Source: Pyronema omphalodes
Taxonomy: Eukaryota; Ascomycota; Pezizomycetes; Pezizales; Pyronemataceae
DNA length: 64,000 nucleotides
Assembly (NCBI GenBank): GCA_024516155.1
Contig: JAJJXM010000016.1
Span: 737,501-801,500 of the forward strand
Reading direction: 5' to 3'
Shown: positions 12,779-24,331 of the stretch, in pieces
Layout of the letters: every line of letters begins with the position of its first letter
How positions within the stretch are numbered: the stretch's first letter is position 1
The notes under the pieces: model-generated
Seen by the model: only the letters and a program-made list of their open reading frames with translations
The model's database searches: none
What the model was told of the DNA's origin: nothing
Translations under genes and position numbers: made by a program

Positions 12779-15071
12779 TTTTTAGTTTCAGGTTTCTTAG
12801 TTTTGACGTAGTAGTCGAATTGCGGAGATTGTGCTTATTGTCGAATGTGATGATTTGTATTAGTTGCAAGAATTTGGGAATCTGCGGTTACGGTGAGGGG
12901 GAATAGTAGGTTCCTAGGAGGAATGGGGGTATAATGGGGATGCATTTTTGAGAGTTAATAGAGACTGGATATGATGTGCGTTGTGTTGAGGTGGGCTTGT
13001 GTGGAGTTGCGGTGGCTATTGAGTCTGGAATATAAAGGTTGCGGGAAGTCACGTGGTATCATTCGAACTTGGGGGTCGAGGGAGAGGGTCGTGATCATGG
13101 GTATGATTGGGATAGGTGTAGACAGGGATTTGATCTTTTTACGCACGGCAATACCTTCGATTCATTGTCGAAGTTAAAGACAAAACATTTTTGAATATAA
13201 ATGTATCTTGCACGCTGGTACAAACCTTGATGTCTCTAGCGTATACAGATGAAAACCCATACATTTTGTGCTACCAAAAATGCCATTAGCAAGATTAAGC
13301 GGCCAGGCCAGGTCAAACAAAAATTCTAGCAATGTCTATATACGCGTTTATTTCAGGCCTCAGAATACTTTGCTGGGCTGGGAATGGCATGTGGTCTTCA
13401 GGCATCAACAAAATTGATAGTCGTCTTTTCATGCGGCATGGTTGTCTCAATCGACCAGCGTTCTCCATGGTCCCCAGACTGCATATAGCCCAGTCCAGTA
13501 GTCAGTGTCAACGGACTATTTCGGCCTTGGTGCACTCCAGTATGGGGAGGCAATCGACTGTAACGGACCACGGCCTGGGTGTTCAAGAGTCGAGATTGAC
13601 TACGCTGGGGTTGAGAATATCCATGCTTTCTTTATGCACACTACTTTGCTTCTCCTAGAGTTAGTACAATTCGGTAATACATACATGTAGCTAGCAGAGG
13701 CAAAGACAGGAACTGAGAGCGCGTTAATAGTTTTATGAGGGGTATTGGGCACTACATGAAAAAATAATGCAAAGTTGGGATCTTTTTGCTGTAGGACATC
13801 GGTCTGGTAGTTCATGTAATAACAACAATCCTTCAGTAAAGAACCTATAGCCCTATTACATCATGATATGGGATACTACGTAGTAGCTAAAAGATGAAGA
13901 TAATTACAATCGCTTTTGTGGAAGGACACCGGTACCGTTCGTGCACCTCCGCCGGAATTATTTCTTCGATATTCGCTCTTTGCACCATAATCAACTGCGG
14001 TCGATAGCGGTGAACTAAAGTGGACTGTGACTTTTGCAGTTGGTTGAAGTTCGAGGCCTCGGACGGACCACCAATACTGAACGCTTAACTGGACCAGACG
14101 GGGCATGGAGAACACTGCAATAGGCACTATAAATCCGAATGCTGAGGTCGCAGGACACATGTCACGAGTGGTGATACTGCTGCATTTGGGGCCATGACGA
14201 ATCGTAATCAACGCGGGTTGTAGATCTTTCGGTTGGTCATACCAAGCTTTGACAGTAACAATCAAAGGCACTGAGCATGGCGTAGAGACTCATAATCAAG
14301 CCCCCAGTCTAAACTCATCAAACTAAACACCATTGCCAATGCCTTATGTATTAGGAGGACCGCAACTATATAATAATTATCCTTAGTTGTTATCATATTG
14401 CATATTGCATTGGAAAGCCGCTATTATTGCATATGGCGTTGTTCTCAACAGCTTTCCTATTTTACTTCAAAACCAAGTTTAACCCCTTTATAAATAAGTG
14501 CTTACTTTAAACCTATATGTATATATATTTACTCGATTCACAAATGAATGCGAATTCATGAACGTGCCCAACACTGGGTAGGGCAAGGACCCGTGTACAT
14601 AGCCGAGTTTGCAAACGGGTGCTAACCCGATCTTGCCTAACAAGAAATGCCAATGAGAATTCGTGAGAATTAATATAAGGGAGAGTTTGGTTCGGCCTTA
14701 AACAATGTTTTTAGCCGGATTTGAAACAATGTTTAAAAAAGGTGTTTGATTTCCGTGGAAGTTGCACCTCGGAACAATGATTCTCGCTTCGCCGAGACAC
14801 CAGGAAAAGTTTGCGACCGTCAACTCAGAACATTGTCACCGCCACAATCAGAACAACACCAAGCCCAAATTGGAGCCTGTGGAAGAGGGTACTGTGAAGT
14901 GGGAATAAGAGCTGTGAATTTGTAGTTATTTAGGCTCACAAAACCGGGCTGTGGCAGTATACTCTTATGCATATCTCTTCTCCCAGAAAAACTATTAATC
15001 CCCCTCTTCGACTCAAGAACCCATATCAACTCCCCCCCGTGCAAAAACCTTTAAGGAACTGTGACGCAAAA
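12779..15071. other. Upstream/intergenic part of unit 1 without a supported gene
   Basis: The block at 12950-13180 is well conserved with unit 2 and probably includes the promoter of the KAPR gene. The open frames at 13332-13690 (plus) and 13876-14271 (minus) are interrupted by non-codon indels in unit 2, so they are not called as genes. A short foldable element lies at 14582-14637. Confidence 0.5.
14582..14637. other. Conserved foldable element, unit-1 copy
   Basis: An outer stem GGCAAG (14582-14587) / CTTGCC (14632-14637) encloses an inner stem ACCCGT (14589-14594) / ACGGGT (14615-14620). Both stems are kept in unit 2 (19085-19136), where a 4-nt CATA loop segment is missing and part of the 3' arm has changed. 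It may be a structured RNA or DNA element; there is no match to a family I know. Confidence 0.35.
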
Positions 15072-15190
15072 ACTACAGTATCCGGGATTCCCGTCTGGTC
15101 ACCCACGACAGTACTAACCGGACGATATCATGCTTAAATAGCGCAGAGCGGACGGGATGCGTTGTATTCATGATTCTATGACCGTAGCTG
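15072..15190 (-). rRNA. 5S ribosomal RNA (copy 2)
   Basis: The sequence is nearly identical to copy 1 and has a T-run terminator. Two differences are visible on the plus strand: A at 15117, where the other three copies have G, and A at 15166, shared with copy 3 but not with copies 1 and 4. It lies exactly between the two duplicated units. Confidence 0.92.
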
Positions 15191-16435
15191 TTAGAAGAAA
15201 ACCACAATACAATATGAAGCAATATCAACGTTAGAATACCTAAAGGTTCACGTTCCTTGTCTGGCTACATACAAAGCTGGGGCCAATGTCATGGACTAGC
15301 CTTGAATTCTCGTGACGTGTCGTATTTACATTATTACAGCTTCAACCTTGGGTAAAGCTGGTATGTTATATCTCATCATATCAAATCGCGATTTATGTCA
15401 TTCTGAATCTTGATCCATTCGCCCCCATTTAGGACTTAGTGCCACGTTCAGTTTTACTACATGGCCTAGCTACAACTACTTAAACAATGATGTTAATGCA
15501 CTTCCCCAGATAAGGTGATATTCTGTCACCGCCTCCATTCACGTCTTTTCATCATGACTCCCCAAAACTTACAACTTACAAGTAACCCCCCTATCCAAAC
15601 CATGCATTCATCTCGTCATATTACCACGCTACTTTTTTTCCCATAGATCATAAAGCCCTCCAGGTTCTTGTTACTTTGCTCTTCAAGTGATATCTTGATA
15701 TCTTGATATGTGAAGCATCCACTGCCTATCTAATACATATTCTCCCATCTCCATCCATTTCGTTACCCAGGCCCAATATGTATCTCCATCGTTTAATTCC
15801 TGTTTACACGGTCATATCTGCTCTTATGCCTTCTTATATCCTATGTTTTCTACTTCTGTTCAAAATGGCACTCGGATAAAGATATCAGGATTGAAGATGC
15901 AGAGAATACAACATAATTGTAGTGAGCCGAGTTACTCCATAAAAGCTTGCAGGCGTTCAGTGACGAGGCATTGTAGATGTCAGACACGGCCGAGCTGGCC
16001 TTTAGTTGATGTTGATATATCGAAGGTAGAAAGACAAAAACTCATGTATTTTGCGCTACATAATAGGCTTCAAGTATCATTCACGAATAGATGGGGTATC
16101 TTATCGTATGACGTTTTATGTATAAATATTGTGTAGGCATACTGATAGATCACGGTCACTTTTCATCACTGAGAAGCTGGCGTTGATTACTACACTCTTC
16201 GAATCTCTCACAGTTGAATCAGTACACGAAGAAGAAAACTTTTATTCTTTAAGATCTGGTAAACATGAAACTATTAACAACAAAACCACAGCAGCTCCAA
16301 ACACCAAGTTTTGTAACTTCATCACGCCATACTTTTCGAGCAGTAAAACTGCTGACAATTACTATCCCATACTTCGTCTCATCCCCCTTTTGTTTATCAT
16401 ATACCTTCCCTCCACCCTGGACCACCATCACTCTT
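15191..16435. other. Intergenic part of unit 2 between 5S and KAPR gene
   Basis: This is homologous to 10395-11893. The open frame at 15843-16136 is not preserved as an equivalent frame in unit 1, so no gene is called. Confidence 0.5.
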
Positions 16436-17338
16436 TCACGCATGACCATCATAACCACCAATCCAAAATACAACCATATTCTCACATGGCTCCCATGCAT
16501 CCCGTTTATCCGCCTCCTCCATCAAGCCTCTCCAAACCTCCTCCGCTTCTAGAGACCGCGTCCATGATTTATCACGGAATTCCTGAAGCTGATTCAGGAA
16601 GTGAGTACGTCCAAGACCGAACACATCTTCCGAGTCAGCTGAGAAATAGCATATTAGTATTTATCCATTATCCATCATACACAAGAAAAAGCCGGAAGAA
16701 AGAAAGTACTCACGTTGAAAAACAGAAGCCCGCACCTGCACCGGCGTCTGCACCTCCTGCTGCTCCTCTTCGACATCCTCCATCGCCGAATCCTCAGAAG
16801 CAGTATCAGACTCAACCTCCGTCTCTGCATTAAACAGCTCATAAAACGTCCCCAAGCTCTCCTCCTCCGATTCCTCCGGCTCCTCCGATTCCCGCACCTG
16901 CTGTATCTTCCGAACCCCCCTCACCGGGTTCCGACGCGGAGCCGGCATCTTGACCATCCCATGGTACTTAGTCGGGACCTTGCCATATCCCTTAGCAGCT
17001 CGGAGTTTCAGGTGAAGCTCCGGATTCCGGGGAGCTTTAGTCGGTACCGGTTTGCCGTGTTCATTGGCGGCTCGGAGTGCCAGATGAAGCCCAATATCAC
17101 GAGGAGCTTTTGTCGGTACCGCTGCTCTTTTTCTTGGGGCTTTGAACACTCGATTTGCTGTATTGGAGCGAGAGCGTTTTGTAGGAATAGTGCGTGAGGT
17201 CTTAGTGGGGATATGGCGTGGAGCTTTTGCGGCTACATGCTGAGGAGCTTCAGTTGCCGGAGGAAGGTTTGTGCGAGGGGCGAGGGCAGGCCGGGGTGCG
17301 TTAGCTGGTTTCGGCTTGCTGTAGATAGCCCTGGCCAT
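16436..17338 (-). CDS. KAPR-repeat basic/acidic protein, unit-2 copy (2 exons)
   Basis: Exon 1 is 17338-16714 and exon 2 is 16638-16436, with a 75-nt intron at the same position and phase as in the unit-1 gene; the product is 275 aa. Domain order is the same: a basic N-terminus with KAPR units and the PTKAPRxxELHLxLRA repeat, an acidic middle (EESEEPEESEEES-type), and the conserved C-terminal block LEAEEVWRGLMEEADKRDAW. The N-terminal third carries in-frame insertions and deletions relative to the unit-1 copy (for example an RSRSN segment near residue 52), while the last 65 residues are almost identical. Function unknown. Confidence 0.78.
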
Positions 17339-19401
17339 TTTGAACTTTTAAGTTTCTTGGTTTTGACGTAGTAGTTGAATTGTCGAAATTATGCTTTCTG
17401 AAGAAATTAATGTGTGTTGCGTTTTTTTTTTTTTTTGCGGGAGGTTGAAAATGTTCGGTTGCGGTGCGGAAGAAAGAAAAAGTTCCTAAGAGGAATGGTC
17501 TTATCAAAGGAGGCCATTTTTTTGAGAGTTAATAGAGACTGGATTTGATGTGCGTTGTGTTGAGGTGGGCTTGAGTGGAGTTGCAGTGGCTATTGAGTCT
17601 GGAATATAAAGGTTGTGGGAAGTCACGTGGTGTCATTAGAACATGGGGGTCCAGGGAGAGGATGAGGGGTCGTAATCACGGGTATGATTGGGATAGGTGT
17701 AGACAGGGATTTGATTTGTTTACGCACGGCAATACCTTCGATTCATTGTCGAAGTTAAAGACAAAACATTTTTGAATATAAGTGTATCTTGCACGCTGGT
17801 ACAAACCTTGATGTCCCTAGTGTATACAGATGAAACCCATACATTTTGTGCTACCAAGAATGCCATCAGCCAAGTGAAGCAAATATTCTAGAGACGTCTA
17901 TATACGCGTATACATCAGGCATGTAGGCTTCGAGACAAAACAAAATTGATAGTCGTCTTTTCATGCTGTCATGGTTGTCCCAATCGACCCGCGTTCTCCA
18001 TGGTCCGTCCCGAACTGCAGACTGCATAGCCCAGTCCAGTCGACATTGTTCACGGACTATCGCGGCCTTGATGCACTCTACTATGGGGAGGCAACTGACT
18101 GTAGACGACCACGGTCTGGGTCTTCAAGGGTCGAGGTTGACTGCGCTGGGGTTGACAATATCCAAGCTTTCTTCATACATACTACTTTGCTTCTCGTAGA
18201 ACCAGTAGAACTCGGTAATACAGAACTAACAGAGGCAAAGACAGGCACTCAGTAAACGTTAATGGTTTCAGCATGCGGAGTATTTGTTAGCAGTTCAAAA
18301 AGTAATGGGAGTTTAATTGTTTTTTATTGTAGGACATCGGTCTGGTAATTCATACAATAACAACAATCCTTCAGTAACGAACCCATAGCCATATTACATC
18401 ATGATATGGGGTACTACGTAGTAGCTAAAAGATGAAGATAATTACAATCGCTTTTGTTGAAGGACGCCGGTACTGTTCGTGCACCCCCGGGAGAATTATT
18501 CCTTCGGTATTCGCTCTTTGTACTATAGTCAACCGCAGTCGATAGCGCTGCACTACATCGGACTGTGAGTTTTGCAGCTGGCTGAAGTTCGAGACTCCGG
18601 ACGGACCACCAATACTGAACGCTGAACTGGACCAGACGGGCATGGAGAGCACTGCAATAGGCACTATAAATCTGAGTGCTGAGGTCGCAGGACACATGTC
18701 ACGAGTGGTGATCTTGCTGCATTCGGGGCCATGACGAATCGTAATCAACGCGGGTGTAGATCTTTCGATTGGTCATACCAAACTTTGACAGTAACAATCA
18801 AAGGCACTGAGCATGGCGTAGAGACTCATAATCGAACTCACAATTTGAACTATGCAACCAAACACCATTTCCAATGTCTTATGTATTAGGAAGACAGTAA
18901 CCTCATAATAATTATCTTAGTTTTTATCATATTGCATGTTTCATTGGAGGCCGCTATCATTGCATAGTATTGTTCTTAACAGCTTTCCTAATTTACTTCG
19001 AAGCCACGCTTAACCCCTTGGTAAACAAGATTTACTCGATTTATGAATGAGTGCGAATTTGTGAACTTGCTCAACACTGGGTAGGGCAAGGACCCGTGTA
19101 GCCGAGTTTGCAAACGGGTGCTAATCAAATCTTGCCTAACTAGAAATGCTAATGAATATACTTGAAAATAAACATAACTGGAGCCCGTGGAAGACCGTAC
19201 ATAATTCCAGATGGGGAAGTAGCTGCGAATGGGAAATTATTTAGGCTAACAAAATCGGGCTGTGGCACTATACTCTCATGCATATCTCTTCCCCCAGAAA
19301 AACTATCAACACCCCTCTTCTACAACCTGAGAAACAAAACAATCCCAGCTTCACTTCCGTGAAAAAAGAAAAAGCAAGACAAAGCAAGGTAAAAACAAAA
19401 A
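17339..19401. other. Upstream/intergenic part of unit 2 without a supported gene
   Basis: This is homologous to 12779-15071. The minus-strand frame that is open at 13876-14271 in unit 1 is broken here by two single-base deletions (near 18637 and 18752). A T/G tract lies near 17422-17436. Confidence 0.5.
19085..19136. other. Conserved foldable element, unit-2 copy
   Basis: An outer stem GGCAAG (19085-19090) / CTTGCC (19131-19136) and an inner ACCCGT/ACGGGT stem match the element at 14582-14637. Stems are retained while loop and flanking bases differ. Confidence 0.35.
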
Positions 19402-19520
19402 ACTACAGTATCCGGGATTCCCGTCTGGTCACCCACGACAGTACTAGCCGGACGATATCATGCTTAAATAGCGCAGAGCGGACGGGATGCGTTGTATTCA
19501 TGATTCTATGACCGTAGCTG
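19402..19520 (-). rRNA. 5S ribosomal RNA (copy 3)
   Basis: A full-length 5S gene followed on the minus strand by a T-run terminator. It shares the A at 19496 with copy 2. It lies about 240 bp beyond the stop codon of the kinase-like gene, in the same orientation. Confidence 0.92.
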
Positions 19521-19758
19521 ACTACATTCATCAAATTTGAAATACAAAAGTACTACTAAGAATAAAAATTTTAGCCTGGTTCTTTATACTTGTATTCTAG
19601 TCCGTCTCTCAGCTAATCAACCAAGTCTCACACCCCCTTTGCCCTCCCCCTGTATTTTGCACTTGTTCTCTGGTTTGCGAACAATGTGGTTTCCTAAAAA
19701 CATCCTAAAAAGTATCACCATGTTTCGAAAACGCCCTGAGACTCTCTCATTGAGCTAC

Positions 19759-21030
19759 TCAATAACTACTCTGGCTTAAACGTCTTTTCCACGGCGTAAA
19801 TCTCTCCATAACTCCGCAGCAGACACACGCAAGCTCGTTTTCTACATTGCTGCTGTCCCAAGCCATTCGCTTGTAGCAACAATTCTCGCATTTTTCGTCT
19901 GTATACCACTCCGGCTGCTTTGCCTCCCCTAGCTTCCAGCGTCGAATCTCTTCACGCATCTTATCGACCTCGGCCTCAAACTCATCACACAACCCTTTCC
20001 GAGCCCCTTCCCCTTCTGCCCAGAACGAATTCGACGAAAGAAGATCTTTAGCAGTAGCATTTGAGTCTTTGTAACGCCAATAGAACTTACTCCATTCCTC
20101 TCTCCGTGCGCCGAACTCATAATCGAACCACCTCTTATCACCACAGGAAACTCGCAGGAATGTAAGATAGGTCCTGATTGCTCGTTGTGTATCCCCAACT
20201 CTGTAGTCTTTCGCACCAGTGTGGATATCTTCCAGCGTATGAAGATCATGAGCATGTTCTCGAACATTACCCAAATCTCCCAGCAAAAATGAGTTTGTTG
20301 GTGATATGAATATATTATCCATTTTTACATCATCATGTGTCTGTACTACTGATGAGCTTAAAACTTTTTTTTAACGATGGGGACCAAGAGTTCTTACATA
20401 GCCAATATCATGCATTTCTTTCAACGCCTCTAAAACTCCCCTGAATCGTCTCCGGTAAAGTAAATCCAGCTCTTTTGGAGCCATTTTGCAATGTCTCACC
20501 AGTCCTGCCAGAGTTTCCAATGTTCCTGACGTCAAAAATGGCGTAACCAACCTCCATTCGCCCCTTCCTAACCATCCATCAATCATAAAGTAATCAATCG
20601 CATAAATAAATCCCCCCTTTCTCCGCTTTTCCTCCAGTCCAGCTTCAAATTCTCCAGGAGCATTCGAATTCGCAAAATACAACGTTGCAGGAATTTCTGC
20701 AGGCCATTTCCCATCGCTAGACATATGTCTCAGATGTTCCGGCAGTGGATTTTTCCGAACCCCTCGAAAGAATTCCTTAATCACCACATCATTTCCGCTG
20801 ATCAAGTCGTGGTAAACAGATGTAGCTCCTTCACATCCCATCCCAAGGTCCTTAACGAATACGTATCGTGAATCTATGTTTTTCGTGACTCGATCAATAT
20901 GACGCCGGGGTACGTTTGGTGGTGGGAAGAGAAAGAGTTTAGAAAGTCCCGGAGGTTCGTGGAATTTGGTGGGCCGCATTCGAGGGTGTCCTATCAGGAG
21001 TAGACGGTTTACACCGACGTGGAATCTCAT
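19759..21030 (-). CDS. Protein-kinase-like protein with C-terminal CxxC pairs (2 exons)
   Basis: Exon 1 is 21030-20398 and exon 2 is 20340-19759, joined across a 57-nt GT-AG intron; the product is 404 aa. Kinase hallmarks are in order: a glycine loop GMGCEG (G63, G65, G68), VIK lysine (K85), a catalytic loop HDDVKMDN that matches HRDxKxxN (D215, K217, N220), and DLG in place of DFG (D233). All key catalytic residues are present, so it may be active, although the C-lobe after DLG is short and divergent, as in many fungal lineage-specific kinase-like proteins. Near the C-terminus, KCENC (C362, C365) and CVCC (C383, C386) could form a small zinc-binding ribbon. No membrane segment is seen. The start is the first ATG of the open frame. 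Substrate unknown. Confidence 0.8.
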
Positions 21031-22016
21031 TGTGATGTAATAAATAGGATAACTTGTAACGTGTGGAAAGAGTGGTATTTGTTTTTGTGGAATTTCTTAG
21101 GTATTGAGGTATTTCGAATTCGGGTATTCGATATTAGACATTCGGTGTCGCTCGTAAAACATAACAGGGCATCCATGAGTCCATCCTCGATACGTCTAAG
21201 AAAACCTGTCAATAGGAAAAACAATTCTTTTCGCCCTAACAAAAGCTGCTGGAGGATCTAGTAAGTGCACTTGTTAAGGGTTATGAGACGCAAATGGTTA
21301 AAACAAGGTTGCCGGGCCGCGGATTATTGTGCTGTAAACGAGACTGTGTACTCACCGTACACTTTAAGCACGTGTTTAGAAGGCATGTTCCCTATTTACA
21401 GGGGTGTTGAACGCGTAGGAGATACCAGTTTTTGGAAACATAGTTTGTGATGGATAGTGTACGATGAATAGGATTTTCTTACTTCTTGATATCGATGGGG
21501 GATCTGGCGTATCGGTAGCATTGCTAATATCGGTTGGCGCCTGGGGATCGGCTGATGAACGGTGAACGGCCAAGAGACAAATAGCTAAGGGAATAGACAC
21601 GTTTGAAGAACGTCTACAGAAATAGCTATAAATCAAAAATCTTAAATACTTGATTTTTTAGCTGTTTGCCATCCAAAAATATTTCATCTGTACGGCCTAG
21701 AGCCATATTCTCTAGATAACGTTCAATGTTATTTATGCCCGGTAATCGGAAGCTAAGGCCTAAAATCTTATTGTCAATTTGCATAGTAAAATGTACATTA
21801 TTTACTGTAAAGATATTCTTATTCTGTCACTCTGATTATAATTTCCTCTTCGTACAAATTGTAACATTTTGTCATGATGATCATGTCTGAGTGCTAGCCG
21901 CTCGCATTGTTATTTGGCGCCACCCGCATGTCATCCTACATTCTACACACCATGCGAATATGTAGGTCCAGCGCTGCCAAAGCTTTGAAACAACGTCACC
22001 CCGCCTGTCCGCCTCA
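21031..22016. other. Divergent intergenic region between kinase-like gene and GatB
   Basis: About 1 kb of AT-rich sequence, presumably holding both promoters. No gene or repeat was recognised. Confidence 0.5.
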
Positions 22017-23814
22017 ATGTCTCGTCTAGCACTACGAACATCCCCGCTTCTCACGCTCTGTCGGCCATGCGTCTCCCACGCGCGAAGGTTGCCGCAATCT
22101 CGTTTTCGGTACCTATCTACGGCGACAGTTGACTCCGTAGCCGATAGTGCACCAATCTTTGCCGATTTACAAAAGTCGCAGAAACGCGCGCTCAAGGATC
22201 GCCATAAGGGTGCGCACCCGTCGTCCTCATTTTCGGAAGGCGATTGGGAAGTCACATGTGGTCTTGAGGTTCACACACAGCTTAACACTAAAACCAAGCT
22301 CTTTTCTTGTATGCCAGTTCCTCCGGTGGTATCAATTATTTAGCTAACAGCTTTCAGCTGCCAAAACCTCCATCACCGACGCACCAAACACCTGTATCTC
22401 CTTCATCGATGCCGCTCTCCCCGGAACTCAACCTAAACTTAACCCAGCCATTCTTCTCCCCGCCCTTCGTGCCGTATTTGCGTTGGAGTGCATCCCCGCG
22501 AAAATCTCCCGCTTCGACCGCAAGCACTATTTCTACTGGGACCAGCCCGCGGGATACCAGATCACTCAATTCTACGAGCCGCTTGCGAAAAATGGTAGAC
22601 TGGTTTTAACCCCCGATGCCGATGGTGTCGACAAGCGCCTCGAGCTCAAAATCCGTCAAATACAGATTGAACAAGATACCGGAAAGACAATTGCAGCACC
22701 CCCAAACTCCCTCGTAGACCTGAACCGTGTTGGTTCCCCGTTGATTGAAATCATCACCGACCCTTTCCCATTGGACTCCGCAGAAACTGCCGGGAAGGTT
22801 CTTGCTAAGATCCAGGCAGTACTACGTGCAGTCGACGCCTGTGTTATTGGTATGGAATGGGGTGGACTACGTGCCGATGTCAACGTTTCTGTACGTAGAC
22901 GTGGAGACCCTAATACACCCCTTGGACAGCGTTGTGAAATCAAGAACTTGTCTTCATTCAAGGCGGTTACCGATGCTATTACCTCTGAGGCAGCACGGCA
23001 GATTGAAATTTTGGAAGCTGGAGGAACTGTTGAGGGGGAAACCAGAGGCTGGGATAACGAGAAGTCTACCACCCGCAGACTTCGTGGAAAGGAAGGGGAG
23101 GTTGACTACCGCTACATGCCTGAGCCTGATCTTCCTCCTATTTGTCTGACTTCGGAAGTCCTTGAAGCCGTCAAGAAGGATATGCCTCTTTTACCAGACC
23201 AAATTATTGCACAACTTACCGACGTATTTGGATTGACCGCAAAGGACGCCCGGACATTGCTATTGTGGGACGAGGGGAGAAGTGGTAGTCCAGACAGTGT
23301 TATCTCTTACTACAAAGACGTCGTTGGGCTTATTAAATCCGCACCCGGTGTCGGAAAGATCGTCGGAAACTGGGTTATTCATGAACTCGGAGGGCTTATC
23401 ACCACCCACGGGTTGTCGTGGCAGAACAACCCCGTTGAAAAAACGAGATTGGCTGATCTTGTGTCTCTTATTGTCAATGGAAAGATAACCAACCCAACTG
23501 CTAAGACTTTATTACCTCGATTGTTTACCGACAAGCGCATGCCCGTGGAAATTGTCGAAGCTGAAAATCTTGGTATTAAGGAAATGAGCGGAAACGAGTT
23601 AGAGACGATAATTAAGGAAGTCTTGGACACGGATAGAGGAAGGGATGTCCTTAAGCAATTGGTAGAAATGAAGGGTGATGATAGTAAGGCTGCCGAGAAG
23701 AAGAAGAAGGGATTGAGAGGATTTGTTTTGGGGGGTGTTATGAGATCACAGGGTGGAAAGGTCAAGGCAGATCAGGTTGAATCGGCGTTGGACTCCCTAC
23801 TGGAAAAACTATAG
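22017..23814 (+). CDS. Mitochondrial glutamyl-tRNA(Gln) amidotransferase subunit B
   Basis: Exons are 22017-22308 and 22358-23814 (49-nt intron, branch CTAAC); the product is 582 aa. This is a GatB/PET112-type protein. It works in the GatCAB/GatFAB complex, which converts Glu-tRNA(Gln) to Gln-tRNA(Gln) in the mitochondrial matrix. The first ~40 residues are rich in Arg, Ser and Leu with almost no acidic residues, as expected for a mitochondrial presequence. Family motifs are GLEVHTQLNTKTKLFS (about 82-97), DLNRVGSPLIEIITDP, GLRADVNVSV and QRCEIKNLSS. The last ~150 residues form the YqeY/GatB-C-like helical domain (LPRLFTDKR, LGIKEMSG, GFVLGGVMRSQGGK). Length and domain order are normal. The splice choice restores the family consensus after KLFS. 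Confidence 0.96.
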
Positions 23815-24143
23815 ACTGGCTGCAATTCTTACATTATATGTATCAAAACAGAATTTCGCAATTTTGAGCTCTAGGACCTCTTTTTTTATTCATCTACTAC
23901 GTGAATAATCTCGACCTACATCGAAATTCTCTGGCGATGTCCGGGTTAACTCAGTACCGCTGTCCTACGACCATGCTCAGCGAGCTATGGCAAGCTACGA
24001 TAAAGTATGCCGAGTAATCAAAATTGAGGCCATCGATTGTACCAAGATGAACATAGCGCTAACCCTCCAACCATGGAGTAATTGCAAATTACCTAACAAA
24101 CAAACTGAAAAAAAAGACTAAAAAACACATTCGAGTTCTGCTC

Positions 24144-24207
24144 AAAAAAAAAAAAAAAAAAAAAAAACTCCGCCATCTCTTCCGAACACACCCCCCCCCC
24201 CCCCCCC
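24144..24207. repeat. Poly-A (24) and poly-C (17) tracts between convergent genes
   Basis: A run of 24 A (24144-24167) is followed by a run of 17 C (24191-24207), in the short interval between the 3' ends of GatB and the MACPF gene. Tract lengths may be affected by sequencing error. Confidence 0.85.
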
Positions 24208-24331
24208 GAGAGCGTAGAAGTTGGTTACTATACACCCGGTCGATCTTTAGAGAAGCATCAATGAAAGTGCGGGGCTTGCTCTGTGTACATCAGTCAGCAT
24301 GCAGATACGCTCAACAATTTTTAAGGGTTAC

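Larger units (their letters stand above)
10276..15071. repeat. Tandem segmental duplication, unit 1 (5S-bounded)
   Basis: This unit aligns along most of its length with 15072-19401. Shared landmarks in order are the 5S gene, the segment near 10690-11050 (matching 15470-15830), the KAPR-protein gene, its upstream region (12950-13260 / 17520-17830), and the blocks at 13330-13690, 13860-14280 and 14560-14640. Differences are substitutions plus indels. Two large ones are a 187-bp segment at 11349-11535 absent from unit 2, and extra sequence around 14670-14820. I estimated similarity by eye only. Confidence 0.88.
15072..19401. repeat. Tandem segmental duplication, unit 2 (5S-bounded)
   Basis: This is the second copy of the unit described at 10276-15071, about 470 bp shorter through several deletions or reciprocal insertions. 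It ends at a third 5S gene. Sequence to the right of that third 5S no longer resembles either unit, so the repeat stops at the 5S boundary. Confidence 0.88.

Noticed and set aside
13332..13690. Plus-strand open frames with partial similarity to 17963-18255
   Set aside because: Between the two units the frame is broken by indels that are not multiples of three, so coding conservation is not supported, although a short stretch (about 13505-13680) has conservative changes.
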